A DNA stretch of 64,000 bases from Nonomuraea gerenzanensis (GTDB lineage: Bacteria; Actinomycetota; Actinomycetes; Streptosporangiales; Streptosporangiaceae): assembly GCF_020215645.1 (NCBI RefSeq), contig NZ_CP084058.1, positions 11,896,501 through 11,960,500 of the forward strand. Reading direction: 5' to 3'. How positions within the stretch are numbered: position 1 is the first letter of the stretch; each line of letters starts with the position of its first letter. A program made the translations under genes and the position numbers. The notes under the pieces were generated by a model. That model searched no databases, was not told the origin of the DNA, and worked only from the letters and a program-made list of their open reading frames with translations. Shown here piece by piece: positions 50,889 through 59,746 of this stretch.

Positions 50889-51839
50889 ATGCCACACGAA
50901 GACCCCGCACCTCGGATCATCGCGCTCGACGTGCTGCGCGGCTTCACGCTGTGCGAGATCCTCCTCGCCAACATCCAGCTCATCGCCAACGGCGACCGCG
51001 CCGTCACGGCGCCGCCCATGGGCGAGTGGGATCCCTGGCTCGGGCTCCCGATCTTCTCCCTGCTCTTCGGCGTCGGCTTCGCGCTGCTGCTTGACTCCGC
51101 CGCGAACCGTGTCCCCCGCCCGCGACTGCCGTTGCTGCGCCGGCTGCTCGCGTTGCTGGTGATCGGGCTCGGGCACGGGCTGCTGTGGCGGGGGGAGATC
51201 CTCACCGTGTACGCGGTCGTGGCGCTGCTGGTGCTGCTGCCCTCGACCTGGCTGCCGCGTTGGGCCGTGGCAGGTCTGGCTCCGGTGCTCGTCGCGGCGG
51301 CGTCGGGCGCCGGCGGGGGCGGTGGTCCGCTGATGATCGCCGGGCTGTTTCTGCTGGGCTCTGCGCTAGTGCGCTACGGGGTGGTCGAACGCCTCGAGAG
51401 GTCCACGCGGGTGCCGCTGGTGCTGGGCCTGGGCCTGGCGGCGGGGGTGGCCGCGGCCGGGGCCGTGGCGCCCGGGCACTCCTTCGCGAGCGGCCTGGCC
51501 GATCTGCTGCTCGCCGGTGTGTACGTGTGTGCCGTCCTCGTCCTGCTCAGAACGCCGTTGCGACCCGCCATGCAAGCCGTGTTCGCGCCCCTGGGCCGGA
51601 TGGCGCTCACCCAGTACCTGACCGCCACCGTGCTCGTCCTGATGGCCGGCCGGCTCCTCGGGGTGCCGATCGGGCAGTCCCTGCAGGCGGCGTACCTGAC
51701 GGCCGGAGCCATCCTGGTGATCCAGTGGCTGTTCTGCACGCTCTGGCTGCGCTGCTTCAGGCAGGGCCCGGTCGAGTGGCTGTGGCGATGGGCCACCTGG
51801 GCCAGGCGGCCGGTGCTGCGCCGGAGGGTGCCGTCCTGA
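50889..51839 (+). CDS. DUF418-family membrane protein
   Basis: A 316-aa polytopic membrane protein with about 8 TM helices. The start RIIALDVLRGFTLCEILLANIQ and the C-terminal segment FAPLGRMALTQYLTATVLV (acyltransferase-like DUF418) are family hallmarks. Function unknown. Confidence 0.85.
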   Translation: MPHEDPAPRIIALDVLRGFTLCEILLANIQLIANGDRAVTAPPMGEWDPWLGLPIFSLLFGVGFALLLDSAANRVPRPRLPLLRRLLALLVIGLGHGLLWRGEILTVYAVVALLVLLPSTWLPRWAVAGLAPVLVAAASGAGGGGGPLMIAGLFLLGSALVRYGVVERLERSTRVPLVLGLGLAAGVAAAGAVAPGHSFASGLADLLLAGVYVCAVLVLLRTPLRPAMQAVFAPLGRMALTQYLTATVLVLMAGRLLGVPIGQSLQAAYLTAGAILVIQWLFCTLWLRCFRQGPVEWLWRWATWARRPVLRRRVPS

Positions 51840-51852
51840 GAAGGCCGGTGGC

Positions 51853-52509
51853 ATGATGCCGCTCATGGCGACTTCGGCGCGGTGGCGGGCCGTCTGGGTG
51901 GGCGGCGCGCTGGTGCTGGCCGTCGCGGCCGTCGCGCTGCCCCACTGGCCGCTGTTCGGGTCCGAGGTGGTGGGCACGGCCGTGGAGGAGGTGCTGGAGG
52001 TCGATCCGGCGCAGCGGGCGGCGCTGCTGGAGGCCGCCGACCGCTTCCTGGAGACGGATCCTGACCGGAACGGACGCGACCTCCTGCGCACCGAACGGCC
52101 GGAGCTGGGGCCGCGGACGTTCTGCCGGGAGGAGTTCGTCGAGGTGCGCAGAAAGGATCCGCACCTCCTGCTCGGGATCGTGGCCTCCTGCATGGAGCTG
52201 GCCCGTTCGGGGGACACGCTCGTCGCCGGCAGCGGGTTCGGCGGCCCGCTGCTCCTGACCGTCGAACGGGCCGGGGGCCGCTACGCCGTACGGGAGGTGC
52301 GGGAGCCGCTGGACGGCGACAGGAACCTGCCGTCGATCCGCGAGATGTTCTCGCCCGAGGGGGCGCCGCGGGCGGTGGTGGCGCAGTCCGACGGCGGCGA
52401 GCTGCATGAGGCGGTCGTCGAGGAGGCCCGCCGGGTCTTCGGCCTGCCCGCGGGCACCGAGCTCACTTACCTCTCGATGTCGGCATACTTCGGTCTTTCC
52501 CGTACATGA
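51853..52509 (+). CDS. Membrane-anchored extracytoplasmic protein of unknown function
   Basis: A 218-aa protein with one N-terminal TM (about residues 14-30) and an extracytoplasmic domain with mixed acidic and beta segments (VEEVLEVDPAQRAALLEAADRFLE; CREEFVEVRRKD; LLLTVERAGGRYAVREV). No family recognised. It starts 13 bp after the DUF418 stop, so probably in the same operon. Confidence 0.6.
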   Translation: MMPLMATSARWRAVWVGGALVLAVAAVALPHWPLFGSEVVGTAVEEVLEVDPAQRAALLEAADRFLETDPDRNGRDLLRTERPELGPRTFCREEFVEVRRKDPHLLLGIVASCMELARSGDTLVAGSGFGGPLLLTVERAGGRYAVREVREPLDGDRNLPSIREMFSPEGAPRAVVAQSDGGELHEAVVEEARRVFGLPAGTELTYLSMSAYFGLSRT

Positions 52510-52572
52510 CCATGTGAGCCGGTCCTAGGCTCGGCCGCGTCCATCGCCGCCCCATGGAGAGGGAGGCTCGCC

Positions 52573-52968
52573 ATGTCCGGGCCTTATGGAGCCGAAGCGA
52601 TGCCCGCGTCCGTGTCCGTCGCCCGGTTGGGCATGTGGGTTCAGGCGGTCATGGGGCTGGTCGGGGTGTTGCTGCTGTTCGTGCTGCTGGGCAGCGCGCC
52701 CCCGGGTGCCGTGGGTGCGGCGCTGCTGATCGCGCTGTCGGTGCCGCTGGCCACGATCCTGCTGATCGGGTTCCTGGCGCTGCGGATCCCGTCCAGGCGC
52801 GGGTGGGTGCGCGTGACAGGGATCGTGGTGGAGCTGCTGCTCGTCCTGCTGGGGCTGTGGCAGCTCACCGGCGCCGTCAGCTTCGGGAACGTGCTCGGCG
52901 TGCTGCTCGCCGGGCTCGTGTTCGCGCAGCTGTGCAGGGCGCCGTCCGCCACCTGGTTCGATCGTTAG
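52573..52968 (+). CDS. Small four-TM membrane protein
   Basis: A 131-aa protein with four hydrophobic helices (about 20-40, 48-68, 78-98, 102-120) and little loop sequence. Good Shine-Dalgarno GGAGAGGGAGG. No family recognised. It ends 4 bp inside the convergent LysE gene. Confidence 0.6.
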   Translation: MSGPYGAEAMPASVSVARLGMWVQAVMGLVGVLLLFVLLGSAPPGAVGAALLIALSVPLATILLIGFLALRIPSRRGWVRVTGIVVELLLVLLGLWQLTGAVSFGNVLGVLLAGLVFAQLCRAPSATWFDR

Positions 52969-53606
52969 GCGCTGACCAGGGCCTTGGAGCGATCGGTCGC
53001 CATGCTGACGGCGAAGGCGCCGAGGATCGTGCCGGTGAGGTAGCGCTGGACGCGCAGCCACCCGGGACTGCGGGCCAGGAACGCGGCCAGCGAGCCCGCC
53101 GAGACCACGATCAATCCGTTGACCAGCGTGCCGACGAACACCTGCACCGAGCCGAGCGCGAGGCTCTGCAGCAGCACGTGTCCCATCGACGGGTCGATGA
53201 ACTGCGGGAGCAGCGACAGGTAGAGGATGGCGATCTTGGGGTTCAGCAGGCAGGTCAGCAGGCCCATCGAGAAGAGCCTGCCCGCCCGCTCCACCGGCAG
53301 CTCGCGCGGCTCGAAGGCGGACGCGCCGCCCGGCTTGACGGCGTTCCAGGCCAGCCAGAGCAGGTACGCGGCGCCGGCCAGCTTGAGCGCGGTGTAGGCG
53401 GCCGGCACGTACGCGAACACGGCCGTCAGCCCCAGGCACGTGGCGGTCAGGTAGGCGGCGAAGCCCAGGAAGACGCCCCCGAGCGAGATCAGCCCTGATC
53501 GGCGGCCCTGGGTGAGCGAGCGGGAGACCAGATAGATCATGTTGGGGCCGGGCGTGAGCACCATGCCCAGCGAAATCAGTGCAATCCCCATCAAACCCGC
53601 CGTCAT
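52965..53606 (-). CDS. LysE/RhtB family amino-acid exporter
   Basis: A 213-aa protein with six TM helices: LTPGPNMIYLVSRSLTQGRRSG near the N terminus, LAGAAYLLWLAWNA in the middle, and NPKIAILYLSLLPQF, all LysE hallmarks. Start ATG 53606 is preferred because a -10 GATAAT lies 9 bp upstream, giving a nearly leaderless mRNA; GTG 53615 would overlap the -10 box. Confidence 0.9.
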   Translation of the reverse strand: MTAGLMGIALISLGMVLTPGPNMIYLVSRSLTQGRRSGLISLGGVFLGFAAYLTATCLGLTAVFAYVPAAYTALKLAGAAYLLWLAWNAVKPGGASAFEPRELPVERAGRLFSMGLLTCLLNPKIAILYLSLLPQFIDPSMGHVLLQSLALGSVQVFVGTLVNGLIVVSAGSLAAFLARSPGWLRVQRYLTGTILGAFAVSMATDRSKALVSA

Positions 53607-53615
53607 GGTGCCCAC

Positions 53616-53633
53616 ATTATCGGGCTAAGCCCG
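53616..53633 (-). promoter_or_regulatory. Promoter and operator-like palindrome of the LysE gene
   Basis: GATAAT (53616-53621) is the -10 box. It abuts a 13-bp palindrome CGGGCTAAGCCCG (53621-53633), so a repressor there would overlap RNA polymerase. Confidence 0.45.
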
Positions 53634-53708
53634 AAATATCATTACCTTTGTCGTCGCTGTGCGTAATCGATCTGCTACTGGGGAGAACTGCGTCGGAGGG
53701 AGCACGCG

Positions 53709-54668
53709 ATGCAGTTCGACGATGACAAGCCACTCGATCCGTCGCAGGTCGAGGACGTCCGCGCCTCGGGCCCGCGGCCCGGCGGCGGTCGCGGCGGCGG
53801 GTTCGGCGGGATGCCGGGCGGCTGCATGCTGCCCATCGGCGGCCGGGGCGGCGGCTGCCTGCTGCTCGTCCTGGCGGTGGGGGCGATGTTCCTGTTCGGG
53901 ATCGTGCCCTCGCCCTTCACCGGTGACGAGGGCGGGCAGCAGGGCGGGCAGCAGCCCGAGGCCCCGCCCGCGACCTCCCCCAGCGGCAACCTGGCCGAGC
54001 GCTGCAAGACGGGCGCCGACGCCGACCAGTCGGAGGACTGCCGGGTCGTCGGCACGGTGAACAGCATCCAGTCCTACTGGCGCCAGGCGTTCCAGGAGCG
54101 CGGGCGCAAGCAGTACACGCCCGCCAAGACCGTGCTGTTCTCGCAGGCGGTGCAGACGGGCTGCGGCGCGGCCGACTCCGCGGTGGGGCCGTTCTACTGC
54201 CCTGCCGACCGCAAGGTCTACCTGGACCTGACGTTCTTCGACACGCTGCAGCGCGACTTCGGGGCCGAGGGCGGGCCGTTCGCGCAGGCGTACGTGATCG
54301 CCCACGAGTACGGCCACCACGTCCAGAACCTCCTCGGCACCATGAACAGGGTCGGCCGCGGCAACCGCCCCGGCGCCGACAGCCCGTCCGTCCGCCTGGA
54401 GCTCCAGGCCGACTGCTACGCCGGGGTCTGGGCGCAGAACGCGGTCAAGACCGGCTTCTACCAGGAGCCGTTCTCCCAGAGCGACATCGACCAGGCGCTC
54501 AGCGCGGCGGCGGCGGTCGGCGACGACAGCATCCAGCGGCGCACGCAGGGCCGGGTCACCCCCGACGCCTTCACGCACGGCACCTCGCAGCAGCGGGAGA
54601 GGTGGTTCAGCACCGGCTACCAGAGCGGCGACCCCGAGCAGTGCGACACCTTCTCCGGCGCCATCTAG
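53709..54668 (+). CDS. ypfJ: YpfJ-type neutral zinc metallopeptidase (copy 1)
   Basis: A 319-aa protein of the YpfJ/KPN_02809 family. A Gly-rich N terminus (20-40) precedes one TM (about 49-66) and the extracytoplasmic catalytic domain with His199-Glu200-Tyr-Gly-His203 (HEYGHH) and a later ELQADCYAGVW (third zinc ligand region). Related copy follows in tandem. Function unknown; likely envelope proteolysis. Confidence 0.88.
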   Translation: MQFDDDKPLDPSQVEDVRASGPRPGGGRGGGFGGMPGGCMLPIGGRGGGCLLLVLAVGAMFLFGIVPSPFTGDEGGQQGGQQPEAPPATSPSGNLAERCKTGADADQSEDCRVVGTVNSIQSYWRQAFQERGRKQYTPAKTVLFSQAVQTGCGAADSAVGPFYCPADRKVYLDLTFFDTLQRDFGAEGGPFAQAYVIAHEYGHHVQNLLGTMNRVGRGNRPGADSPSVRLELQADCYAGVWAQNAVKTGFYQEPFSQSDIDQALSAAAAVGDDSIQRRTQGRVTPDAFTHGTSQQRERWFSTGYQSGDPEQCDTFSGAI

Positions 54669-54754
54669 GCAACCCAGGCTCCAGGCCGCCCCGATAGGCG
54701 GGCGGTCTTCGGGGCAGTTGTCCCGCCAGGCGCAACGGCGGGAAGGACGTCACG

Positions 54755-55642
54755 ATGGATTTCCGTGACCAGGTCGACCTGGACCCCTCGCAGGTGGAGG
54801 ACCGCGGCGGCAGCGGCGGAGGAGGAGGAGGAGGTGGCGGCTTCTCCGGGTTCCCCGGGGGCATGGTCATCGGCGGGGGCGGCATCGTCAGCCTGATCGT
54901 GCTGGTGCTGGTGTTCGTGCTGAACAACGTCGGCGGGGGTGGCGAGCCCGCGCAGCGACAACCTCCGGCCAACCTGTCGGAGCAGTGCCAGACGGGCAAG
55001 GACGCCGACCAGACGGAGAAGTGCCAGGTCGTCGGCGTGGTGAACAGCATCCAGGACTACTGGAAGCAGGAGATCTCGGAATACCGGCTGGCGAAGACCG
55101 TCCTCTACACCGGCCGGCTGACCACCGGCTGCGGCTCGGCCAGCTCCGCCGTGGGCCCCTTCTACTGCCCCGGCGACCAGCGCGTCTACCTCGACCTGAG
55201 CTTCTTCGACCAGCTCCACAGCCAGTTCGGCGCCAAGGGCGGCCCCTTCGCCCAGGCGTACGTGATCGCCCACGAGTACGGCCACCACGTCCAGAACCTC
55301 CTCGGCGTCCTCGACTCGGGCAGCTCGGTCCCCATCGAGCTGCAGGCGGACTGCTACGCCGGCGTCTGGGCCCGCAACGCGATCGACACCGGCTTCTACG
55401 AGCGCCCCTTCACCGAGGCGGAGATCTCCGAGGCGATCGACGCCGCCGCGGCGGTGGGCGACGACAGAATCCAGCAACGCACCACCGGCAGAATCGATCC
55501 TGAATCGTTCAGCCACGGCAGCTCCGCGCAACGCGTCAACGCCTTCCAGCGCGGTTACGAAAAGGGCGCGCCCGCCGACTGTGATCTCAACCGGCTTGCC
55601 CTGACACGGGCGGATAGCGCGAGGAATCGGATTCTCTCCTAA
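54755..55642 (+). CDS. ypfJ: YpfJ-type neutral zinc metallopeptidase (copy 2)
   Basis: A 295-aa paralogue of the preceding gene with the same order: Gly-rich N terminus (18-30), TM (about 43-57), His172-Glu173-Tyr-Gly-His176 and ELQADCYAGVW. Shorter linkers between TM and catalytic part. Tandem duplication is clear from the shared LDPSQVED, GCGxADSAVGPFYCP and FAQAYVIAHEYGHHVQNLLG blocks. Confidence 0.87.
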   Translation: MDFRDQVDLDPSQVEDRGGSGGGGGGGGGFSGFPGGMVIGGGGIVSLIVLVLVFVLNNVGGGGEPAQRQPPANLSEQCQTGKDADQTEKCQVVGVVNSIQDYWKQEISEYRLAKTVLYTGRLTTGCGSASSAVGPFYCPGDQRVYLDLSFFDQLHSQFGAKGGPFAQAYVIAHEYGHHVQNLLGVLDSGSSVPIELQADCYAGVWARNAIDTGFYERPFTEAEISEAIDAAAAVGDDRIQQRTTGRIDPESFSHGSSAQRVNAFQRGYEKGAPADCDLNRLALTRADSARNRILS

Positions 55643-55652
55643 AATCAGGGGG

Positions 55653-55949
55653 GTGATCTTCAAGCTAGTCGGCGACGGACGCCCTTATCCCGACCACGGT
55701 CTGACGAACCGCGAGTGGGCCCAGATCCCTCCCCGGCAGGTCCGGCTCGACTCCCTGATCACCACGAAGGCCATGCTGGACCTGCACTCGCTGCTCGCCG
55801 CCGACTCCACGTTCTACGGCGACCTTTTCCCGCACGTGGTGCAGTGGCAGGGCGAGCTGTATCTGGAGGACGGCCTGCACCGCGCGTTGCGCGCGGCGCT
55901 GCACCAACGATCGATCCTGCACGCCAGGGTCCTCGAACTGCCCAACTGA
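55653..55949 (+). CDS. Conserved actinobacterial protein with ParB/sulfiredoxin-like DGxHR motif
   Basis: A 98-aa protein. An N-terminal VRLDSLITTK segment followed by a YLEDGLHRALRAAL motif (Asp-Gly-x-His-Arg at 73-77) recalls the ParB/sulfiredoxin nucleotide-binding motif. Start GTG 55653 has a GGGGG stretch just upstream, 10 bp after the YpfJ stop. Function not known. Confidence 0.65.
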   Translation: MIFKLVGDGRPYPDHGLTNREWAQIPPRQVRLDSLITTKAMLDLHSLLAADSTFYGDLFPHVVQWQGELYLEDGLHRALRAALHQRSILHARVLELPN

Positions 55950-55950
55950 G

Positions 55951-55988
55951 AAAGAAAAAAGGGAGCCGCCGGTCGCGGCTCCCTTTTT
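55951..55988. terminator. Bidirectional Rho-independent terminator
   Basis: A perfect 9-bp stem GGGAGCCGC / GCGGCTCCC with a 5-nt loop, preceded by AAAGAAAAAA and followed by TTTTT, so it can work in both directions. Confidence 0.93.
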
Positions 55989-56113
55989 CGTCGGGCCGGC
56001 TGAGGCGTTTTCAACATCATTCAGCCGGAATACGGTTACCGTTTTCGCCCGGCGCGCACGGCCCCGTACATGCGGAAGGGGCTCCCGACCCGCTGGTCGG
56101 AAGCCCCTTCATG

Positions 56114-56203
56114 TGGCGGTGGTGGTGGGATTTGAACCCACGGATGAGTTGCCCCATCACACGCTTTCGAGGCGTGCGCCCTCGGCCACTAGGCGACACC
56201 ACC
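56114..56203 (-). tRNA. tRNA-Ser (CGA)
   Basis: Minus strand: acceptor GGTGGTG/CACCACC, anticodon loop CTCGAAA with CGA anticodon, long variable arm, T-loop GGTTCAAATCC and encoded CCA. Close relative of the tRNA-Ser(GGA) at 48873-48960. It is next to tadA. Confidence 0.96.
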
Positions 56204-56213
56204 GCGGATGAGC

Positions 56214-56669
56214 TTACCGGATTCTGCGAGGTGTGAAGAACCGCTTGAGGACCGCACCGCACTCCTCGGCCATCACACCCATGACGACCTCGGGCCGGTG
56301 GTTGAGCCGGCGATCGCGTACGACGTCCCAGAGCGAGCCCACGGCCCCGCCCTTGTCGTCCGTGGCCCCGTACACGATGCGCTCCACCCTGGCGAGCACG
56401 GCGGCGCCCGCGCACATCGTGCAGGGCTCCAGCGTCACCACGAGCGTGCAGCCGCTCAGCCGCCACTCGCCGCGCGCCGCGGCGGCGCCGCGCAACGCGA
56501 GGACCTCGGCGTGCGCCGTCGGGTCGGCGGCGGACTCGCGGTCGTTGCCCGCGGCGGACAGCACCTCGCCGAGCGGGTCCAGCACGACCGCCCCCACGGG
56601 GATCTCCCCCCGGGCGGCGGCCGCGTCGGCCTGCGCCAGAGCCAGGCGCATGGCCTCCTCAGAAGTCAC
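56214..56669 (-). CDS. tadA: tRNA adenosine(34) deaminase
   Basis: A 151-aa cytidine-deaminase-fold enzyme that makes inosine at the wobble position of tRNA-Arg. Zinc motif His53-Ala-Glu55 and PCTMC (Cys83, Cys86); N-terminal GEIPVGAVV. It lies between a TadA-associated protein and tRNA-Ser. Confidence 0.93.
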   Translation of the reverse strand: MTSEEAMRLALAQADAAAARGEIPVGAVVLDPLGEVLSAAGNDRESAADPTAHAEVLALRGAAAARGEWRLSGCTLVVTLEPCTMCAGAAVLARVERIVYGATDDKGGAVGSLWDVVRDRRLNHRPEVVMGVMAEECGAVLKRFFTPRRIR

Positions 56670-56684
56670 GACGAGGGTGCGCCG

Positions 56685-57161
56685 TCACCGCAGCCGGTCA
56701 AGCTCGTCGGCGAACGACAGCCGCTCGGCGATCACCGACAGGATGTCGGCGGGCAGCATACCCTCCTCCATGCTCAGCTCCAGCAGCTCCTCCGAGCTCA
56801 CACCCAGATCGCTGAGCAGCTCGAAGTCGCCCGCCGGGCGCACGCCGAGGCCGTTGCCGTCCTTGTCGGGCGCCACGCCGGCGAACTCGGCGAACAGCTC
56901 GCCCAGGCTGTCGGAGACGATGGCGTGCACGTCGGAGAGGAACACCCGCGGCTCGTCCTCGCCCCGGTAGCGGGCGAGGGCGAACCACTCGTCCTCGACC
57001 TCGACGCACAGCAGCGCCAGCTCGTCGCCGGTGAGGCTCAGCGCCTCCATGACCGCGTCACCGAGGTCGTCGACGATCTCGGCGCCCCCGAGATCGACCT
57101 CGGCCCCGCTCCAGCCGTCGGAGGTTCTGACGAAGGCCGCAGAAAAGGTGTTGGACGCCAT
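56685..57161 (-). CDS. tRNA adenosine deaminase-associated protein (copy 1)
   Basis: A 158-aa acidic protein of the family found next to tadA in actinobacteria. Segments GDELALLCVEVEDEWFALARYRGEDEPRVFLSD and ILSVIAERLSFADELDR are shared with the neighbouring paralogue. Function unknown. It lies 15 bp from tadA. Confidence 0.88.
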   Translation of the reverse strand: MASNTFSAAFVRTSDGWSGAEVDLGGAEIVDDLGDAVMEALSLTGDELALLCVEVEDEWFALARYRGEDEPRVFLSDVHAIVSDSLGELFAEFAGVAPDKDGNGLGVRPAGDFELLSDLGVSSEELLELSMEEGMLPADILSVIAERLSFADELDRLR

Positions 57162-57179
57162 GTCCGCGCTCCTGGGGGG

Positions 57180-57689
57180 TCAGCCGAAGACCGATTCGAT
57201 GGCACGCTCGAACGGCTCGGAGAAGCCGAGCCGCGCGGCGATGCTGGACAGCACATCTTCGGGCAGCAGATCGATGTCGCCGGAGAGGATGCCCAGCTCC
57301 ATCTCGTCCAACCCGAGATCGGCGAAGATCGACAGATCCCCGGCGGGGAGCACGGTCTCCTCGTCCTGGAGGATCTCGTCGAGCTCCTCCTCGTCCGGCA
57401 CGGGGACGTCGAGGTACTCGAGCACCTGCGCCGCCAGCGGGAAGTCCCACGAGGCGGCGATGTCGGAAAGGAACACGTCCACCCGGTCACCCAGGACCCG
57501 CAGCGCCACGAAGAACTCGTCGCCGACGGCGACCAGGCCGATCGTGCCGCTCTCGCTGGGCTGCTGCTTCATCGCGTGAAGCAGCCCCTCCAGATCGGAC
57601 GTCAACGTGGCAGGCAGGAGCTCGGCCTGCCAGCAGTCGTCCTCGCGATAGACCACGATGGCGAAGTCAAGAGCGTCCTCGTCTGTCAT
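57180..57689 (-). CDS. tRNA adenosine deaminase-associated protein (copy 2)
   Basis: A 169-aa paralogue: GLVAVGDEFFVALRVLGDRVDVFLSDIAASWDFPLAAQVLEYL, then LLPEDVLSSIAARLGFSEPFERAI. Two tandem copies are unusual; one is typical. Start ATG 57689 is preferred (GGGG 6 nt upstream); ATG 57695 is possible. It is divergent from upp. Confidence 0.82.
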   Translation of the reverse strand: MTDEDALDFAIVVYREDDCWQAELLPATLTSDLEGLLHAMKQQPSESGTIGLVAVGDEFFVALRVLGDRVDVFLSDIAASWDFPLAAQVLEYLDVPVPDEEELDEILQDEETVLPAGDLSIFADLGLDEMELGILSGDIDLLPEDVLSSIAARLGFSEPFERAIESVFG

Positions 57690-57888
57690 CGCCATCCCCA
57701 CCCGACCTCTGACACGACAGATATCACCAGCACCCAATCGTTCCAGACCTGACCACCAGCCGTGTGCCTCTCGGACCAAATTGTGATCAAAACCAAAGAT
57801 GTGATGCGCCCGCAACCCTGTGTAACGTTCCAAGTGCGCAGGTGAGGGGGTCCTCAGCAGGGTGTGCCAGGAGATAGCGTGGTGACCC
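57690..57888. other. Divergent promoter region between TadA-associated and upp genes
   Basis: About 199 bp, no ORF. No clear promoter box or attenuator (for example PyrR-type) was identified. Confidence 0.4.
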
Positions 57889-58527
57889 ATGGAGACCCTC
57901 GTCGTCGATCATCCGCTCGTGGCGCACAAGCTCACCACGCTGCGCGATGTCCGCACCGACTCGCCGACCTTCCGCAGGCTCGCGGACGAGCTGGTGACGC
58001 TGCTCGCGTACGAGGCCACGCGCGACGTGCGGGTCACCGAGGTCACCGTCGAGACCCCGGTCTCGCCCGCCGCGGGCGTTCGCCTGGCCAAGCCGTACCC
58101 GCTGGTCGTGCCCATCCTGCGGGCCGGGCTCGGCATGCTCGACGGCATGACCAGGCTGCTGCCCACGGCCGAGGTCGGCTTCCTCGGCATGATCCGCAAC
58201 GAGTCCACGCTGCAGGCCGAGACCTACGCCACCCGCCTGCCCGACGACCTGTCCGGCCGGCAGTGCTACGTGGTCGACCCGATGCTGGCCACCGGCGGCA
58301 CGCTGGCGGCGGCCGTGCAGTTCCTGTTCGACCGGGGCGCCGTCGACGTCACGGCCCTGTGCCTGCTGGCCGCGCCCGAGGGCCTGGCGTACATGGACAA
58401 GGTGTTCGCCAACTCCGGCAAGCCGATCAGGGTCGTCACCGCGGCGCTCGACGAGCGGCTCAACGAGAACGGCTACATCGTGCCGGGCCTCGGCGACGCC
58501 GGCGATCGGCTCTACGGCGTGGTCTGA
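57889..58527 (+). CDS. upp: Uracil phosphoribosyltransferase
   Basis: A 212-aa pyrimidine salvage enzyme (uracil + PRPP to UMP). PRPP-binding [16 protein letters not shown] is in the middle, [12 protein letters not shown] and [11 protein letters not shown] precede and follow, and the C-terminal [16 protein letters not shown] closes the uracil site. Typical length for the family. Confidence 0.96.
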   Translation: METLVVDHPLVAHKLTTLRDVRTDSPTFRRLADELVTLLAYEATRDVRVTEVTVETPVSPAAGVRLAKPYPLVVPILRAGLGMLDGMTRLLPTAEVGFLGMIRNESTLQAETYATRLPDDLSGRQCYVVDPMLATGGTLAAAVQFLFDRGAVDVTALCLLAAPEGLAYMDKVFANSGKPIRVVTAALDERLNENGYIVPGLGDAGDRLYGVV

Positions 58528-58639
58528 CCTCCGGAGTCCTGGTTTCCCGTCACGCGGGGTCATCACTTCGTTACATACTGTGGTTGGGTGGGTACGAAGA
58601 GCCAGGAAGGCAACTTCCGCATGCGCGTGGGGGAGCACG

Positions 58640-58864
58640 ATGACCGATCACACCGACACGGATCCGACTCCGTACGCGGACGTGGAGACGGTGCTGTGCG
58701 ACGAGTTCGCCGGCATCCACTCCGCGACCACCGTAACGCGCTGCGTGGAGGCGGCGCACTACGGCGCGCTGGAGGTCACCGGCTATGCCCACCCGAGCCT
58801 GGTCGAGCGCATCGCGCGCAAGCACCTTCACGTCCTGGCTCTGGTGGCCAGCGAGCGTGGCTAA
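58640..58864 (+). CDS. Small three-helix-bundle dimerization-domain protein
   Basis: A 74-aa protein with the pattern VCDEFAGIHSATTVTRCVEAAHYGALEVTG followed by HPSLVERIARKHLHVLA. This resembles the actinobacterial three-helix-bundle dimerization domain. ATG 58640 has GGGGAG upstream. Confidence 0.7.
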   Translation: MTDHTDTDPTPYADVETVLCDEFAGIHSATTVTRCVEAAHYGALEVTGYAHPSLVERIARKHLHVLALVASERG

Positions 58865-58961
58865 GCAAGATCGAAACTAACCCGCCAAGTCATCTTTACC
58901 CGGGCACTCGGGTGGGTAATGTAGTTGGCGGGTGGAGTGGGTAAGTGGCACGGAGGCGACG

Positions 58962-59120
58962 GTGCAGGTCAAAAAGGTCCTCACATACGGTGGTATCGCA
59001 TTTGTTGCGTACTACCTGTTCGCGCGACCAGCTGACGCCGCGGACGCGGTGAGAGGAGCGTTCGACACGGTGTTCAACGCAGCCGACTCGCTGGCTCAAT
59101 TTGTGAACAGCCTCTCATGA
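58962..59120 (+). CDS. 52-aa single-pass membrane protein
   Basis: Start GTG 58962 (GGAGG upstream). One hydrophobic helix (YGGIAFVAYYLFA) and an amphipathic C-terminal half. Its stop overlaps the PH-domain gene by 4 bp, so the two are co-translated. Function unknown. Confidence 0.65.
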   Translation: MQVKKVLTYGGIAFVAYYLFARPADAADAVRGAFDTVFNAADSLAQFVNSLS

Positions 59121-59650
59121 GACTTGTGACCCACGGGGACTCAGCTCCATCGTCGGTCAACCGCTACCTCCTCCCCCACGAACAACAGGTCATCATGGTG
59201 CGGCGGCATCCTGCCATCCTGCTGCGCCCGGTCGCCGAGGTGCTCGGCGGCCTCATCATCGCCGCGTTGCTCAGCAGGTTCTTCGGCGGCGGCGAGGCGG
59301 GCGGCACGGCCCTCGTCGTCGTCTGGTGGCTCTGGCTGCTGCTGCTGATCCGTTTCGTATGGAAAGTCGCGGAGTGGTCGGTCGATTACTTTGTGGTGAC
59401 TTCCAAGCGAATGCTGCTCACCACCGGGCTCATCACACGCAAGGTCGCGATGATGCCCCTGGGCAAGGTCACCGACATGAGCTTCCAGAGATCTCTCCTG
59501 GGGCGCATGCTCGGTTACGGTGAGTTCATCCTCGAGTCGGCGGGCCAGGATCAGGCTCTGTCAACGGTCGAGTACATTCCGTATCCGGAAACCCTCTACC
59601 TCGAGGTCTGTCAGATGCTTTTTCCCAGCAAGGACGACAGCGACGATTAA
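59117..59650 (+). CDS. PH-domain (bPH2/YdbS-like) membrane protein
   Basis: A 177-aa protein. Two TM helices (about 30-50 and 55-78) precede a bacterial PH domain with SVDYFVVTSKRMLLTTGLITRKVAMMPLGKVTDMSF. Likely a membrane-associated scaffold. Overlaps the upstream 52-aa gene by 4 bp. Confidence 0.85.
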   Translation: MRLVTHGDSAPSSVNRYLLPHEQQVIMVRRHPAILLRPVAEVLGGLIIAALLSRFFGGGEAGGTALVVVWWLWLLLLIRFVWKVAEWSVDYFVVTSKRMLLTTGLITRKVAMMPLGKVTDMSFQRSLLGRMLGYGEFILESAGQDQALSTVEYIPYPETLYLEVCQMLFPSKDDSDD

Positions 59651-59746
59651 TCTCGGCGTGGCAAATTCTTCACGCGGGGATACCAGATTCGGCCACTTCA
59701 TGCAATCATTGCGTGTTGTTGACCCTTCCCCGCCTTGAGAGATGAG

